From Candidatus Pseudoruminococcus merdavium (GTDB taxonomy: Bacteria > Bacillota > Clostridia > Oscillospirales > Ruminococcaceae), in the NCBI GenBank assembly GCA_904419745.1, contig CAJFSS010000003.1:96796-160795 (forward strand): DNA of 64,000 nt, written 5' to 3'. Positions 47,933 through 56,560 of the stretch are shown here, piece by piece; within the stretch, counting starts at the first letter, position 1; the number at the start of each line of letters is the position of its first letter. The notes below the pieces were generated by a model. That model did no database searches and was not told where the DNA came from. It was given only the letters and a program-made list of their open reading frames with translations. Made by a program: the position numbers and the translations under genes.

Positions 47933-50143
47933 GTGAAACGGCCGTTTGCCGTTATCGGATTTTCTTATCTGTCCGCCCTGGTTCTCGCTTTTACTTTTGC
48001 GGGAAGGGCGGCGCTCCTATTAGGACTTGTCTGCCTGATTTTTGGGGTTTTATGCTTGTTTTTTCGTGCAAACCGAGGGATGGCGGCCCTGACAGCGGGA
48101 TTTTTAAGCGCAGCAGTCGCCTTTGGCGGATATTGGTTTTTTCAGACAGGGCAAGTGGAGCCGGTCAGCGCTCTGGCGGGGCATACCGCACATATTCAAG
48201 GGGAAATCACCCGGTTTTCCTCTGATAGAACAGATGGAACCAGGATTTCTGAAATTCATGTAACCCAGTGCAGTTTTCCAGATGCTCCGCAGGATTTTGT
48301 GCTGAAGTTTTACAGTACCGGATCGGTGGACGCGGAGTTGTATGATTTCGTGGAATGTGACGTGGAATTTGAGGCAATCGAAAATACGGTGACTTTTGAT
48401 GCGGTCAATTACAACAGGGCAAGAAATCTTTTTGTGGCAGCAAGGCAGGTTTCGGAATGTACGGTGAGTAAGCCGGATCACAAGGGAATTCGGGCGTTTT
48501 TTGCCTCATTACAGAGTAGCCTTTCCGCTGCAATGAGTACCGGCCTGAGTGGGGAAAATGGCGCACTGGCTTCCGCGATGTTGCTTGGTGACCGCAGCAT
48601 GGTTTCCGGGGAGATGGACGCAGATTTTAAGGCAAGCGGCGTTATCCACATACTTTCCATCTCCGGTACCCATATTATGCTGATGTGTGCAATCCTCTAC
48701 CTACTTGCGCGTAAGCTGCCGATTGGATATACGGCGCGTAATCTTTTCTGTGTGATAGGCGCTCCGGCATATTGCCTGTTGGTTGGCTGTCCTTTTTCAG
48801 CAGTACGTGCAGCCATCATGGCGGTTGTCTGTTTTGGGGTACGCATGTTTGATAAGCAGGCGGATTCCATCAATTCACTGGGGCTTGCTGTTTTCCTGAT
48901 TTTGTTCTTTTCCCCAGGCGCAGCAATGGATCTTTCGTTCCAGCTCTCTGTTGTCGCAACTTTTGGTATCCTGTTTTATCAGTTAAAATGTCACAAAAAG
49001 GTTCAGGAATATCTTTACGCCCATGGGTTTTCAGCAAGATTGCTTATTAAGGTAGTGGACGGTATCCTTGCCAGTATCCTGATCACTTTTTTGACCTTTC
49101 CTCTGATTGCGATGAGCTATGGGAGGATATCGTTAATAGCACCTCTGGCAAACCTGTTTTTGTCCCCATTGGTGGTGGTAGAACTGGCCGCGGGTTTTGC
49201 ATTCTGTCTATTTTCCCTGGTTCCAGTTTTGTCCTTTTTGGTTCCTATGGCAAGTTTCTTTTTAAATCTGGCCGGTACGTGTATGGGGCAGGTTTCCCAT
49301 CTTTTGTCGGAAATCCCCTATGTATATCCTGCAGCGGATGCACAGTATTTGTATTTTTGGTATTTTGGAACACTTGGGCTGTTTGCCGTGGCCTTTTTCT
49401 TCCGAAAAAAGAAAAGGCTTTATCTCCATGCGGGGTTGCTCAGCATCTGTGTACTGTGTACAGGGCTCCTCTCCTACCAGTTTCTGATGCGGGATGTGGT
49501 TCAAGTAGTTGCACTGGATTCGAGAAATCCCTCCAATCTTGCAGTGGTGCAAAATGGGCATGCTGTGATTATAGGGGCCGGAAGCGGAAGTTACCAGGCG
49601 TCTACCACGGCCAGTTACCTGAAATCCATGGGGATTGATACGGTGGATGTTCTGATTTTACCACGGGATAATTCCAGTGCTGTTCGTGCAGCAAACCGGC
49701 TTTTGGATGAGATGGAGGCCAGTGTGGTCGTTGGCAATGAGGCACTTTATCGGGATCGCACAGCTGGGGAAATCTATTCTTTTCACACGATGAACCTTTC
49801 ACTGTGGAAAGATATGCAAATTTCCGTGGACGCGAAAGAGGAAAGTTCGCGTATTGATGTGACAATTGGCGGGAAGAAGATTAGCATCATCAACGGAGAG
49901 GCGTCCTTTTCCAAAGAGGAGCACGTGGATGTCATTGCATTTAGCCAAAATGCAAAGGTCAATGCATTACCTGGGTATGATTCCAGGCGGATTTTGCTAG
50001 GTTCAGGGGATAAGACCTATGGCGATTTGTTGGAAAGCGGGGAGGAAGATCTTTGTGGATATGAATCTTTCCCCAGTACAGAAGGAATTGTCCTCAGCTA
50101 TAAGGACGGCGGGGAGATAAAACAGAGAAAGGAGCGTGGATAA
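47933..50143 (+). CDS. comEC: ComEC/Rec2-type DNA-uptake channel protein with degenerate C-terminal domain
   Basis: 736 residues from GTG 47933 (AGAGGGGGG upstream). The N-terminal DUF4131-like region has membrane segments. The central Competence domain shows LLGDRSMVSGEMDADFKASGVIHILSISGTH, the family core, followed by many membrane helices. A C-terminal metallo-beta-lactamase-like region follows, but the HxHxDH zinc motif is missing; LILPRDNSSAV occupies its place. ComEC carries single-stranded DNA across the membrane. The nuclease-like domain here is probably inactive. Gene order comEC-holA is common in Firmicutes. Confidence 0.88.
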   Translation: MKRPFAVIGFSYLSALVLAFTFAGRAALLLGLVCLIFGVLCLFFRANRGMAALTAGFLSAAVAFGGYWFFQTGQVEPVSALAGHTAHIQGEITRFSSDRTDGTRISEIHVTQCSFPDAPQDFVLKFYSTGSVDAELYDFVECDVEFEAIENTVTFDAVNYNRARNLFVAARQVSECTVSKPDHKGIRAFFASLQSSLSAAMSTGLSGENGALASAMLLGDRSMVSGEMDADFKASGVIHILSISGTHIMLMCAILYLLARKLPIGYTARNLFCVIGAPAYCLLVGCPFSAVRAAIMAVVCFGVRMFDKQADSINSLGLAVFLILFFSPGAAMDLSFQLSVVATFGILFYQLKCHKKVQEYLYAHGFSARLLIKVVDGILASILITFLTFPLIAMSYGRISLIAPLANLFLSPLVVVELAAGFAFCLFSLVPVLSFLVPMASFFLNLAGTCMGQVSHLLSEIPYVYPAADAQYLYFWYFGTLGLFAVAFFFRKKKRLYLHAGLLSICVLCTGLLSYQFLMRDVVQVVALDSRNPSNLAVVQNGHAVIIGAGSGSYQASTTASYLKSMGIDTVDVLILPRDNSSAVRAANRLLDEMEASVVVGNEALYRDRTAGEIYSFHTMNLSLWKDMQISVDAKEESSRIDVTIGGKKISIINGEASFSKEEHVDVIAFSQNAKVNALPGYDSRRILLGSGDKTYGDLLESGEEDLCGYESFPSTEGIVLSYKDGGEIKQRKERG

Positions 50144-50144
50144 C

Positions 50145-51200
50145 ATGGTGATTTCACAGGAAAGTGCGTTTGCAAAACATATGAAACAGGCGCCCTTATC
50201 CGGGATATACCTGTTGTATGGGGAAGAACCTTATTTGGTGCAGTCCTATGCCAAACGTATGGTGGAGTTGAGTGTGGAACCATCTGCACGTGCCTTTAAT
50301 TTTCATGAGTTTGAGGGAAAAAATCTACAGATAGATGAACTTGCCAGTGCAGCCGAGTCTTTGCCCGTATTTGCTCCGGTGCGTTGCATTTTGGTCAATG
50401 ACTTTGCCGCCGATAGCCTGTCTGCGGCAGATAGTAAAAAACTCAAAGAGTTGTTTTCCGATTTTCCTCCCCAGACCCTGCTGATTTTTTCCATTACCGG
50501 GTTCGTTCCGGATATGAAAAAGAGTACGAAATGGAAAAATTTCAAATCGTTGGTAGAAAAACAGGGCGTGGTTGCAGTATTTGATCGCCGGGAGGGCGCA
50601 CAGCTTGTTAAATTTTTACAGAGTTTTGCAAAGGGTCATGGAAAAACAATCTCCTCCAAAGTTGCACAGGAGATGATTGCCCGATGTTCCGATGATATGG
50701 CAAAGCTGAAAAATGAGATGGAAAAACTTTGCGCTTTTGCGCCTGGAGAGGAAATCACGGCCCAAGATGTCCAAGCAGTTACCAGCGAGGTCGTGGAATC
50801 AAGCGTATTTGATATTGCACGCGCACTGCTGCGGCAGGATTTAAAAACCGCATTGCAAAAGGTGGACGCTCTGTTTTATATGCGGGAACAGCCGGTGAAT
50901 CTTTTGGCGGCCCTTTCTTCTAGCTTTGTGGATTTGTACCGGGCCGCAGTGTTTATTCAGGACGGGATCCCTTGCACAGAACTCGCCAAATATTACAATT
51001 ATCGGGGCAGAGAATTTAGAATAAAAAACGCACAACGGGATGCGCGTCGGTATCATGTCCCCTTTGCACGTGGCTGTATCCGGATATTATCAGAAGCAGA
51101 CCTTGCGCTGAAAAGTTCCCGTACTCCCCCCCGGACTATAATTGAAGAGGCCCTTGTGAAAATCATGATGCTCCATGCAGCTGGGAGGACGGCAAGATGA
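50145..51200 (+). CDS. holA: DNA polymerase III subunit delta HolA
   Basis: Clamp-loader delta subunit, 351 residues. The N-terminal GIYLLYGEEPYLVQSYAKRM is the family start. Later VFDIARALLRQDLKTALQKVDALF and the small helical C-terminal domain fit the AAA-like fold without ATPase motifs. It opens the sliding clamp for loading by the gamma complex. ATG 50145 lies ten bases after AAAGGAG; a GTG at 50136 is too close. Adjacent to comEC as in many Firmicutes; its TGA overlaps the next start. Confidence 0.93.
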   Translation: MVISQESAFAKHMKQAPLSGIYLLYGEEPYLVQSYAKRMVELSVEPSARAFNFHEFEGKNLQIDELASAAESLPVFAPVRCILVNDFAADSLSAADSKKLKELFSDFPPQTLLIFSITGFVPDMKKSTKWKNFKSLVEKQGVVAVFDRREGAQLVKFLQSFAKGHGKTISSKVAQEMIARCSDDMAKLKNEMEKLCAFAPGEEITAQDVQAVTSEVVESSVFDIARALLRQDLKTALQKVDALFYMREQPVNLLAALSSSFVDLYRAAVFIQDGIPCTELAKYYNYRGREFRIKNAQRDARRYHVPFARGCIRILSEADLALKSSRTPPRTIIEEALVKIMMLHAAGRTAR

Positions 51201-51814
51201 TTCATCTAAATCAGACTGTTGTTGTAGAGGGGAAATATGATAAAATTAAACTCCAGTCCATTTTGGACGCTAATATCCTGGAGACGGGCGGATTCCAGTT
51301 GTTTCAGGATAGGGAAAAGACGGATTTGCTCAGACGACTGGCGCAACGAGATGGGATAATTGTTCTGACAGACAGCGATGTAGCCGGTTTTCGAATCCGC
51401 AGCTATATTAAAAATGTAGTTGGGAATACAGGAAAGGTGATCCATGTCTATATTCCGGATATTTTTGGCAAAGAACGCCGCAAGGAGAGACCTTCCAAGG
51501 AGGGGAAACTCGGCGTAGAGGGGATTTCCCCGGAGATACTACTTCAGGCATTTGAAAAGGCGGGCGTGTTTTCGCAGCAGGAGCGGGGAGGAAGAAAGAT
51601 TACAAAAGTGGACTTTTATCAGGATGGCTTGGCAGGAGGGGTGGATAGTACTGCCAGGAGAAAGGTTTTGATAAAAGCCCTCGATTTACCAGAACATCTT
51701 TCTGCAAACGCCTTGGTAGGCGTTTTGAACTCTTTGATGAGCTATGAGGAGTACTGTGGTTTGGTGGCACGACTATATGGACTTCCTGCGACTTCAAGTG
51801 ATGATAGCGAATGA
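51197..51814 (+). CDS. rnmV: RNase M5-like Toprim-DUF4093 protein
   Basis: 205 residues with an N-terminal Toprim domain: VVVEGKYDKIKL (catalytic Glu) and VLTDSDVAGFRIR (DxD). A DUF4093 region follows and contains LSANALVGVLNSLMSYEEY. RNase M5 matures 5S rRNA in Bacillus; the assignment rests on domain order and is fairly secure, but the actual substrate cannot be shown here because no rRNA is in the window. The ATG overlaps the holA stop (ATGA). Confidence 0.82.
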   Translation: MIHLNQTVVVEGKYDKIKLQSILDANILETGGFQLFQDREKTDLLRRLAQRDGIIVLTDSDVAGFRIRSYIKNVVGNTGKVIHVYIPDIFGKERRKERPSKEGKLGVEGISPEILLQAFEKAGVFSQQERGGRKITKVDFYQDGLAGGVDSTARRKVLIKALDLPEHLSANALVGVLNSLMSYEEYCGLVARLYGLPATSSDDSE

Positions 51815-51830
51815 AGGTTATTGGGAAAAT

Positions 51831-51866
51831 CAGAAAACGGGAGCGGATTTCCGCTCCCGTTTTCTG
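51831..51866 (+). terminator. Terminator after the RNase M5-like gene
   Basis: CAGAAAACGGGAGCGG pairs with CCGCTCCCGTTTTCTG across ATTT. Confidence 0.92.
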
Positions 51867-52031
51867 ATCTCTGGTGTTACAAAAAAATATTTTTGAAACA
51901 AGCCATGAAAAATGTCGATTTTATATAGTCTTTCCATAAAAAATAAAAGTTTTTTTGTCAAAAACAGCTTAATGATATAGTTTTTTTTCCACATCCATGT
52001 TACAATGAAAAAAAACAGAGGAGGCCATCCT

Positions 52032-52283
52032 ATGGACACAAGGACAGCTGTTCAAACACGGATTTTTGAACTGTGCAAAGTAAACCGTATTACTGTCAAC
52101 AAGCTTGCCCATTTGTCCGGGATTTCCCCGTCAACCCTCAAAAACATCGTCTATGGCAGGAGCAAAAATCCCGGTATTGTGACCATCAAATATCTTTGCG
52201 ATGGACTGGGCATTACCCTTGTTGAATTTTTTGACAGTGAACTTTTCCGGATACTGGAAAGAGACGCTTGTTCAGAAAAATAG
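52032..52283 (+). CDS. Small XRE-family HTH regulator
   Basis: 83 residues from ATG 52032, seven bases after AGAGGAGG. A five-helix HTH_3-like domain covers most of it: KVNRITVNKLAHLSGISPST followed by LKNIVYGRSKNPGIVTIKYL. The recognition helix is around SGISPSTLKNIV. It resembles small stand-alone regulators common in clostridia. A TACAAT -10-like box lies at 52010-52015. Target unknown; its terminator follows directly. Confidence 0.88.
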   Translation: MDTRTAVQTRIFELCKVNRITVNKLAHLSGISPSTLKNIVYGRSKNPGIVTIKYLCDGLGITLVEFFDSELFRILERDACSEK

Positions 52284-52293
52284 GGGTATGGAA

Positions 52294-52332
52294 AATCCCC
52301 CTTTCCCAACGGGAAAGGGGGATTCTGTTTTA
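52294..52332 (+). terminator. Terminator after the first XRE gene
   Basis: AATCCCCCTTTCCC pairs with GGGAAAGGGGGATT across AAC, followed by CTGTTTT. Confidence 0.9.
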
Positions 52333-52379
52333 CAGGAATCTGCTTAAAATCAGATGATCAAAAGAAGGAGTATATCATT

Positions 52380-52451
52380 TTGAAAAAAGTAGGTAACCGA
52401 GTGATGGAACATGCTTTAGGCGGCTTTTTTGGTGTTGTATGTTCCACATAA
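52380..52451 (+). CDS. Possible 23-residue hydrophobic micropeptide
   Basis: A TTG start nine bases after AAGAAGGAG opens a 23-codon frame: MKKVGNRVMEHA followed by LGGFFGVVCST. A basic N-terminus precedes a short hydrophobic Gly/Phe/Val part ending in Cys-Ser-Thr. The pattern could fit a signalling peptide or a small toxin-like peptide. It is too short for family recognition and may be a chance frame; the ribosome site is the only strong support. Confidence 0.35.
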   Translation: MKKVGNRVMEHALGGFFGVVCST

Positions 52452-52787
52452 ATTGAAAATATCAGTGGATCGAGATGACGGGTGTCTCCGTTTATTTTTA
52501 ACACATTGTTAGATTGGCGGTAAAAACAACGACTTGGACTTTATGAAAAAAGTGAAGGATGAAATGTTAAGGATAGTAGAATGTATCCGCTTAAAATACA
52601 AGCGGGCAGACAGGGCGGAATTTTGATCAAACGTTTGAGAAAGTCAGGGGAAGACAAGAACAGTAGCAATATAAAATAAACAGTATAGGGATTCATAGGC
52701 AAAACCACTTGAAATATAGAAAAAAGAGGGGATGTCCAAAGAATAAGCGATAAAAAACGGCGGATACTAGAGGAAACGGAGGAAAAA

Positions 52788-52883
52788 ATGGAGCGTTTGC
52801 AGTGTGAAAAAGCGGGACATGCATCGAAAGTCCTCCTATGCCATCGAATTCAATACTTCCATATTAGTAAAAATATGTACTAA
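52788..52883 (+). CDS. Possible 31-residue micropeptide
   Basis: ATG 52788 lies six bases after GGAGG and opens a 31-codon frame starting MERLQCEKAGHASKV, basic, with two cysteines and two histidines before KVLLCHRIQYFHISKNMY. The frame is open upstream as well (KKRRILEETEEK), so it may be the tail of an eroded longer gene rather than a peptide. Its end overlaps an inverted repeat in front of the next regulator. Function unknown. Confidence 0.25.
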   Translation: MERLQCEKAGHASKVLLCHRIQYFHISKNMY

Positions 52884-52906
52884 AGTCAATAGTAAATATC
52901 TTTACT
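52864..52906 (+). promoter_or_regulatory. Two inverted repeats upstream of the second XRE gene (possible operators)
   Basis: TTAGTA-N8-TACTAA at 52864-52883 and AGTAAA-TATC-TTTACT at 52891-52906, centres 25 bases apart and sharing the AGTA/TACT half-site core. A TACGAT -10-like box follows at 52911-52916. The position fits autoregulation by the neighbouring XRE protein. Confidence 0.45.
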
Positions 52907-52948
52907 GTGATACGATGGGTTCATGCCAGAAAACAGCGGGGATGACTC

Positions 52949-53161
52949 ATGGAATATATCAAAAGGCTTAGGGATTTGCGTGAGGATCATGATTTGACTC
53001 AGTCTCAGGTAGCAGAGATTTTGGGAACCTCTCAAACCATGTACGCCCGTTATGAACGGGGTGCAAATGAACTACCTCTTCATCACCTGATTACCCTGTG
53101 CTATTTGTACGGTGTTTCTGCCGACTATATTCTGGGGTTATCCAATCAAAAAAACAGATAA
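52949..53161 (+). CDS. Small XRE-family HTH regulator (second)
   Basis: 70 residues, almost entirely an HTH_3 domain: LRDLREDHDLTQSQVAEILG, then TSQTMYARYERGANELPLHH. The recognition helix is in SQTMYARYERG. The C-terminus SADYILGLSNQKNR is typical of Firmicutes single-domain regulators that work with a paired peptide or phage-like module. ATG 52949 after GCGGGGAT. Two inverted repeats just upstream may be its operators. Confidence 0.9.
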   Translation: MEYIKRLRDLREDHDLTQSQVAEILGTSQTMYARYERGANELPLHHLITLCYLYGVSADYILGLSNQKNR

Positions 53162-53178
53162 AGGAAGCCAAAATTATA

Positions 53179-53223
53179 CAGAAAGAACCGGGTGCAGGAA
53201 TTTCCTGCACCCGGTTCTTTCTG
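53179..53223. terminator. Bidirectional terminator between the second XRE gene and hemW
   Basis: Perfect 22 bp inverted repeat beginning CAGAAAGAACCGGGTGCAGG with almost no loop. It separates rightward genes from the leftward block that starts here. Confidence 0.9.
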
Positions 53224-53389
53224 TATTGGGCTGCTGAAGTTAGAAAACGATGGTTTACCCTGTAAATGAAATGGTTTTACCTGTGATATATCTACCAGGC
53301 CTGGAAGCATGTAATGCAGTTCCCATTACCATCTGATATCCAAAGGTCGAAACCGGAGAGGGAGAAAGGATTTGAGGCGGGATGCGAGT

Positions 53390-54526
53390 TTACTGGGGCA
53401 ACGGCTCCAGCACGTCCAGCAAAAATCCGATAACGGAGTTGGAAACCAGAAAGCCCTTTGTGGTGAGGGAAAGATTGCCTTCATGTGTAAACTGTGCCAA
53501 TCCGGCCTGGACAAGCTGCTGCGCACGTTGTTTCAAGGGGGTTAGGGACAGGGAGGAATACCGGGTGCAGAAATCCGGAAGGTTCAGCCCCTCTGAAAGT
53601 CGTAGGCGAAGCATCAGAAACTCCTCCGCACCGCCGCCGGACTCCTCTTCCAGCACAATGCCATCCGTGCCGGTCTCGGCATGGGAAATGAAATCCTCCA
53701 CGCTGCGCGGATAGAAAAAGCGCTTTCCCTGGAAAAAAGAGTGCGCCGCTGGGCCAATCCCCAGATAGGGTTCCAGTTTCCAGTATTTGAGATTATGCCG
53801 GCAGGAATACCCGGGGCGTGCAAAATTGGAGATCTCATATTGGGGAAAGCCCTCCTGCGCCATGGTCTCACAGACGGACTGGTAAATTTCACACAGTTCA
53901 TCCTCTCCGGGGAGGGAAAGGCGGTTCTGCATGGCATACATCGGAGTGCCGGGTTCCAATTTGAGCAGATAGGCGGAGAGATGGGTAATTCCGAGAGAGG
54001 AGAGGAAGCGGGCGGAATATGCTGCGCTGTGCGCCGTCTGTTTGGGGATGCCGAGCATCAGATCGGCGGAGAGGTTGGAAAAGCCCGCCTGACGGGCAAG
54101 CTCAATGGCCTTTGCAGCGGTATCGACAGTATGCCTGCGGGTGAGGGCTTCCAGTTCATCCTCTACGGCGGACTGCACGCCAAAGGAAATCCGGTTAAAA
54201 CCCCCTGCCCGGCAGTCTTTGAGCAGGGAAAATAGGGAGGTGGAAGGGTTTGCCTCCATTGAAATTTCACAGTCCGGGGTGAGGTGTGCGCGCCCGGCAA
54301 TCCCCTCCAAGGCCGAGCACAGGCGCTTTGCCCCGAACACAGTGGGCGTCCCCCCGCCGAAATAGATAGAATCCACTGATTCGCCCTCCGGTACCAGGCG
54401 ATCGATTTCCCTCAGCAGGGCATGCAGATAGCGATCCATCCCAGTGTCGTCCGGTGTGACGGAATAGAAATCACAATAGGAGCATTTGGACAGGCAGAAG
54501 GGGATATGGAGATAGATTCCCAGCAT
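53390..54526 (-). CDS. hemW: HemW-like radical SAM protein
   Basis: 378 residues of the HemN/HemW radical SAM family. The N-terminal MLGIYLHIPFCLSKCSYCDF carries the CxxxCxxC cluster ligands (Cys11, Cys15, Cys18). FGGGTPTVF and EANPST bind SAM, and a HemW-type C-terminal domain follows. HemW is a heme chaperone in bacteria; it lacks the extra N-terminal Cys region of true HemN, so coproporphyrinogen oxidase is unlikely. ATG 54526 after AAAGGAGGCC. It follows lepA in the same direction, the usual Firmicutes order. Confidence 0.92.
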   Translation of the reverse strand: MLGIYLHIPFCLSKCSYCDFYSVTPDDTGMDRYLHALLREIDRLVPEGESVDSIYFGGGTPTVFGAKRLCSALEGIAGRAHLTPDCEISMEANPSTSLFSLLKDCRAGGFNRISFGVQSAVEDELEALTRRHTVDTAAKAIELARQAGFSNLSADLMLGIPKQTAHSAAYSARFLSSLGITHLSAYLLKLEPGTPMYAMQNRLSLPGEDELCEIYQSVCETMAQEGFPQYEISNFARPGYSCRHNLKYWKLEPYLGIGPAAHSFFQGKRFFYPRSVEDFISHAETGTDGIVLEEESGGGAEEFLMLRLRLSEGLNLPDFCTRYSSLSLTPLKQRAQQLVQAGLAQFTHEGNLSLTTKGFLVSNSVIGFLLDVLEPLPQ

Positions 54527-54548
54527 GGAAAAGGCCTCCTTTCAAAGT

Positions 54549-54593
54549 AAAACAGCAAGAACGGCAGCCGGAACATACGCTTCCGGCTGCCGT
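54549..54593 (-). terminator. Hairpin between lepA and hemW
   Basis: ACGGCAGCCGGAA pairs with TTCCGGCTGCCGT across GCGTATG on the minus strand, followed by a poor TCTTGCTGTTTT run. It may only partly uncouple hemW from lepA. Confidence 0.7.
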
Positions 54594-54612
54594 CTGCAAT
54601 CGGGAAAAACGG

Positions 54613-56421
54613 TTACTCGTCGAGTTTGAGGACAGCCATGAACGCCTCCTGCGGAACTTCGATGCTGCCGAGTTGGCGCATCCTCTTTTTGCCCTCTTTC
54701 TGTTTTTCCAAAAGTTTCTTTTTGCGGGTGATGTCGCCGCCGTAGCACTTGGCGAGTACATCCTTGCGCATGGCCTTGACGGTTTCACGCGCGATGATTT
54801 TTCCGCCCACTGCTGCCTGGATCGGCACTTCAAAGAGCTGGCGGGGGATATTTTCTTTCAGTTTTTCTGCAATTTTACGCGCCCGGGCATAGGCCTTGTC
54901 CGTATGGACGATAAAGGAGAGCGCGTCGACCACATCCCCGTTGAGCAGGATGTCCAGCTTGACAAGCTTGGAAGGGGCGTACCCTTTGAGCTCGTAGTCA
55001 TAGGAGGCATATCCACGGGTGCGGGATTTGAGCGCGTCAAAGAAATCATAGACGATTTCGTTGAGCGGGAGGTCATAGTGCAGATCTACCCGGGATTCAT
55101 CCAGGTATTTCATGTCCTTAAATACCCCGCGGCGCTCCTGCGCCAGTTCCATGATGCTGCCGACATAGTCGGAAGGGCTGTAGATATGCGCTTCCACCAT
55201 CGGCTCATAGGCCTCGGCGATCAGGGAGGGATCCGGGTAATTGGTCGGGTTGTCGATATAGAGTTCTTCACCGTCCGTCATCTTCAGTTTATAGATAACC
55301 GAGGGGGCAGTGGTAATCAGGTCAAGGTTAAACTCCCTTTCCAGCCGTTCCTGAATGATCTCCATATGAAGCAGCCCGAGGAAGCCGCAGCGGAAACCGA
55401 AGCCAAGCGCCTTGGAAGTTTCCGGCTCAAAGGAAAGGGAGGCGTCGTTGAGCTGCAGTTTTTCCAGTGCGTCGCGCAGATCCGGGTATTTGGCCCCGTC
55501 CGCCGGGTATATGCCGGAAAACACCATCGGGTTGACGGCGCGGAACCCGGGGAGGGCTTCCTGCGCGGGGTTGTCCCTGTCCATGACGGTATCGCCGACC
55601 AGGGTATCCTTGACGTTTTTGATGCTTGCCGTGATATAGCCGACGTCGCCCGCCTGAAGGCAGTCGCATGGCTCATGCCGGTCGGCGCGCATGACGCCGA
55701 CTTCCACCACGTTAAACTGCGCGCCGGTAGCGCACATTTTGATGTTTGTCCCCGGGCGTACCGTACCGTCAAAGACGCGGACATAGACGATGACGCCCTT
55801 ATAGCTGTCATAATAGGAATCAAAGATCAAAGCTTTGAGCGGGGCGTTTTCATCCCCGGCGGGGGAGGGCACGCCGCCGACCACGAGTTCCAGGACCTCT
55901 TCAATATTGGTGCCCGCTTTGGCGGAAATACGGGGAGCGTCCAGGGCGGGGATCCCGATGACGTCCTCAATTTCATGGCAGACGCGTTCCGGATCTGCGG
56001 AGGGCAGGTCAATTTTATTGACAACCGGGAGGACTTCCAGATCGTGCTCAATTGCGAGATAAGTATTGGCAAGGGTCTGCGCCTCAATCCCCTGGGAAGC
56101 GTCCACAACCAGGAGGGCTCCCTCGCATGCGGCAAGGGAACGGGAGACTTCATAGTTAAAGTCCACATGCCCCGGAGTGTCGATGAGGTTGAAGGTATAG
56201 GTCTGTCCGTCGTTTGCCTGATAGTCCAGCGTGACGGCCCTGGCCTTGATGGTAATGCCGCGTTCCCGTTCCAGATCCATGTTGTCGAGCAGCTGCTCCT
56301 CCATCTCCCTGGCAGAGACGGCGCGTGTTTTTTCCAAAATCCTGTCGGCAAGCGTAGATTTGCCGTGGTCAATATGCGCGATAATACAGAAGTTACGAAT
56401 ATGGTCACGCCTGTTTGACAA
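54613..56421 (-). CDS. lepA: Elongation factor 4 LepA
   Basis: Ribosome-bound GTPase, 602 residues. G1 is [10 protein letters not shown]3 is DTPGHVDF and G4 NKIDLP. Translation-factor domains II to V and the LepA-specific C-terminal domain ([22 protein letters not shown]) follow. It remodels or backs up the ribosome under stress. The start is TTG 56421, six bases after GAGGTGA; an in-frame upstream extension has no ribosome site. The minus-strand block to which it belongs looks GC-richer than the plus-strand genes. Confidence 0.96.
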   Translation of the reverse strand: MSNRRDHIRNFCIIAHIDHGKSTLADRILEKTRAVSAREMEEQLLDNMDLERERGITIKARAVTLDYQANDGQTYTFNLIDTPGHVDFNYEVSRSLAACEGALLVVDASQGIEAQTLANTYLAIEHDLEVLPVVNKIDLPSADPERVCHEIEDVIGIPALDAPRISAKAGTNIEEVLELVVGGVPSPAGDENAPLKALIFDSYYDSYKGVIVYVRVFDGTVRPGTNIKMCATGAQFNVVEVGVMRADRHEPCDCLQAGDVGYITASIKNVKDTLVGDTVMDRDNPAQEALPGFRAVNPMVFSGIYPADGAKYPDLRDALEKLQLNDASLSFEPETSKALGFGFRCGFLGLLHMEIIQERLEREFNLDLITTAPSVIYKLKMTDGEELYIDNPTNYPDPSLIAEAYEPMVEAHIYSPSDYVGSIMELAQERRGVFKDMKYLDESRVDLHYDLPLNEIVYDFFDALKSRTRGYASYDYELKGYAPSKLVKLDILLNGDVVDALSFIVHTDKAYARARKIAEKLKENIPRQLFEVPIQAAVGGKIIARETVKAMRKDVLAKCYGGDITRKKKLLEKQKEGKKRMRQLGSIEVPQEAFMAVLKLDE

Positions 56422-56470
56422 TCTGATCACCTCAAAAAGGGAGAATTTCAAAGAAAACTGATAACAATTC

Positions 56471-56500
56471 AGTATATCATACAAGGGATTTCCTTTGCAA
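56471..56500 (-). promoter_or_regulatory. Promoter of lepA
   Basis: On the minus strand TTGCAA and TATACT with an 18-base spacer, about 50 bases before the start. Confidence 0.6.
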
Positions 56501-56523
56501 GCCGGAATGGGGAAAGGGGCCGA

Positions 56524-56554
56524 GAAAAACCCCCCGCCAGGTGCCGGGCGGGGG
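56524..56554 (-). terminator. Terminator of the aromatic amino acid operon
   Basis: On the minus strand CCCCCGCC pairs with GGCGGGGG across CGGCACCT, followed by GTTTTT. Lies just after pheA and before the lepA promoter. Confidence 0.92.
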
Positions 56555-56560
56555 AGAGGG

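Larger units (their letters stand above)
52333..52948 (+). other. 600 bp interval between two XRE genes
   Basis: No conventional gene. It holds two ribosome-site-preceded micro-ORFs (52380-52451 and 52788-52883) and inverted repeats just before the second regulator (52864-52906). A 27-codon ATG frame near 52542-52626 lacks a ribosome site and is not called. The layout suggests small peptides or an eroded gene. Confidence 0.5.

Noticed and set aside
52542..52626. 27-codon ATG frame between the XRE genes
   Set aside because: No ribosome site and no other support.
54673..56418. Very long open frame (581 codons) antisense to lepA
   Set aside because: No family resemblance, and lepA on the other strand is unmistakable. 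Long antisense frames are a by-product of high GC and codon bias.
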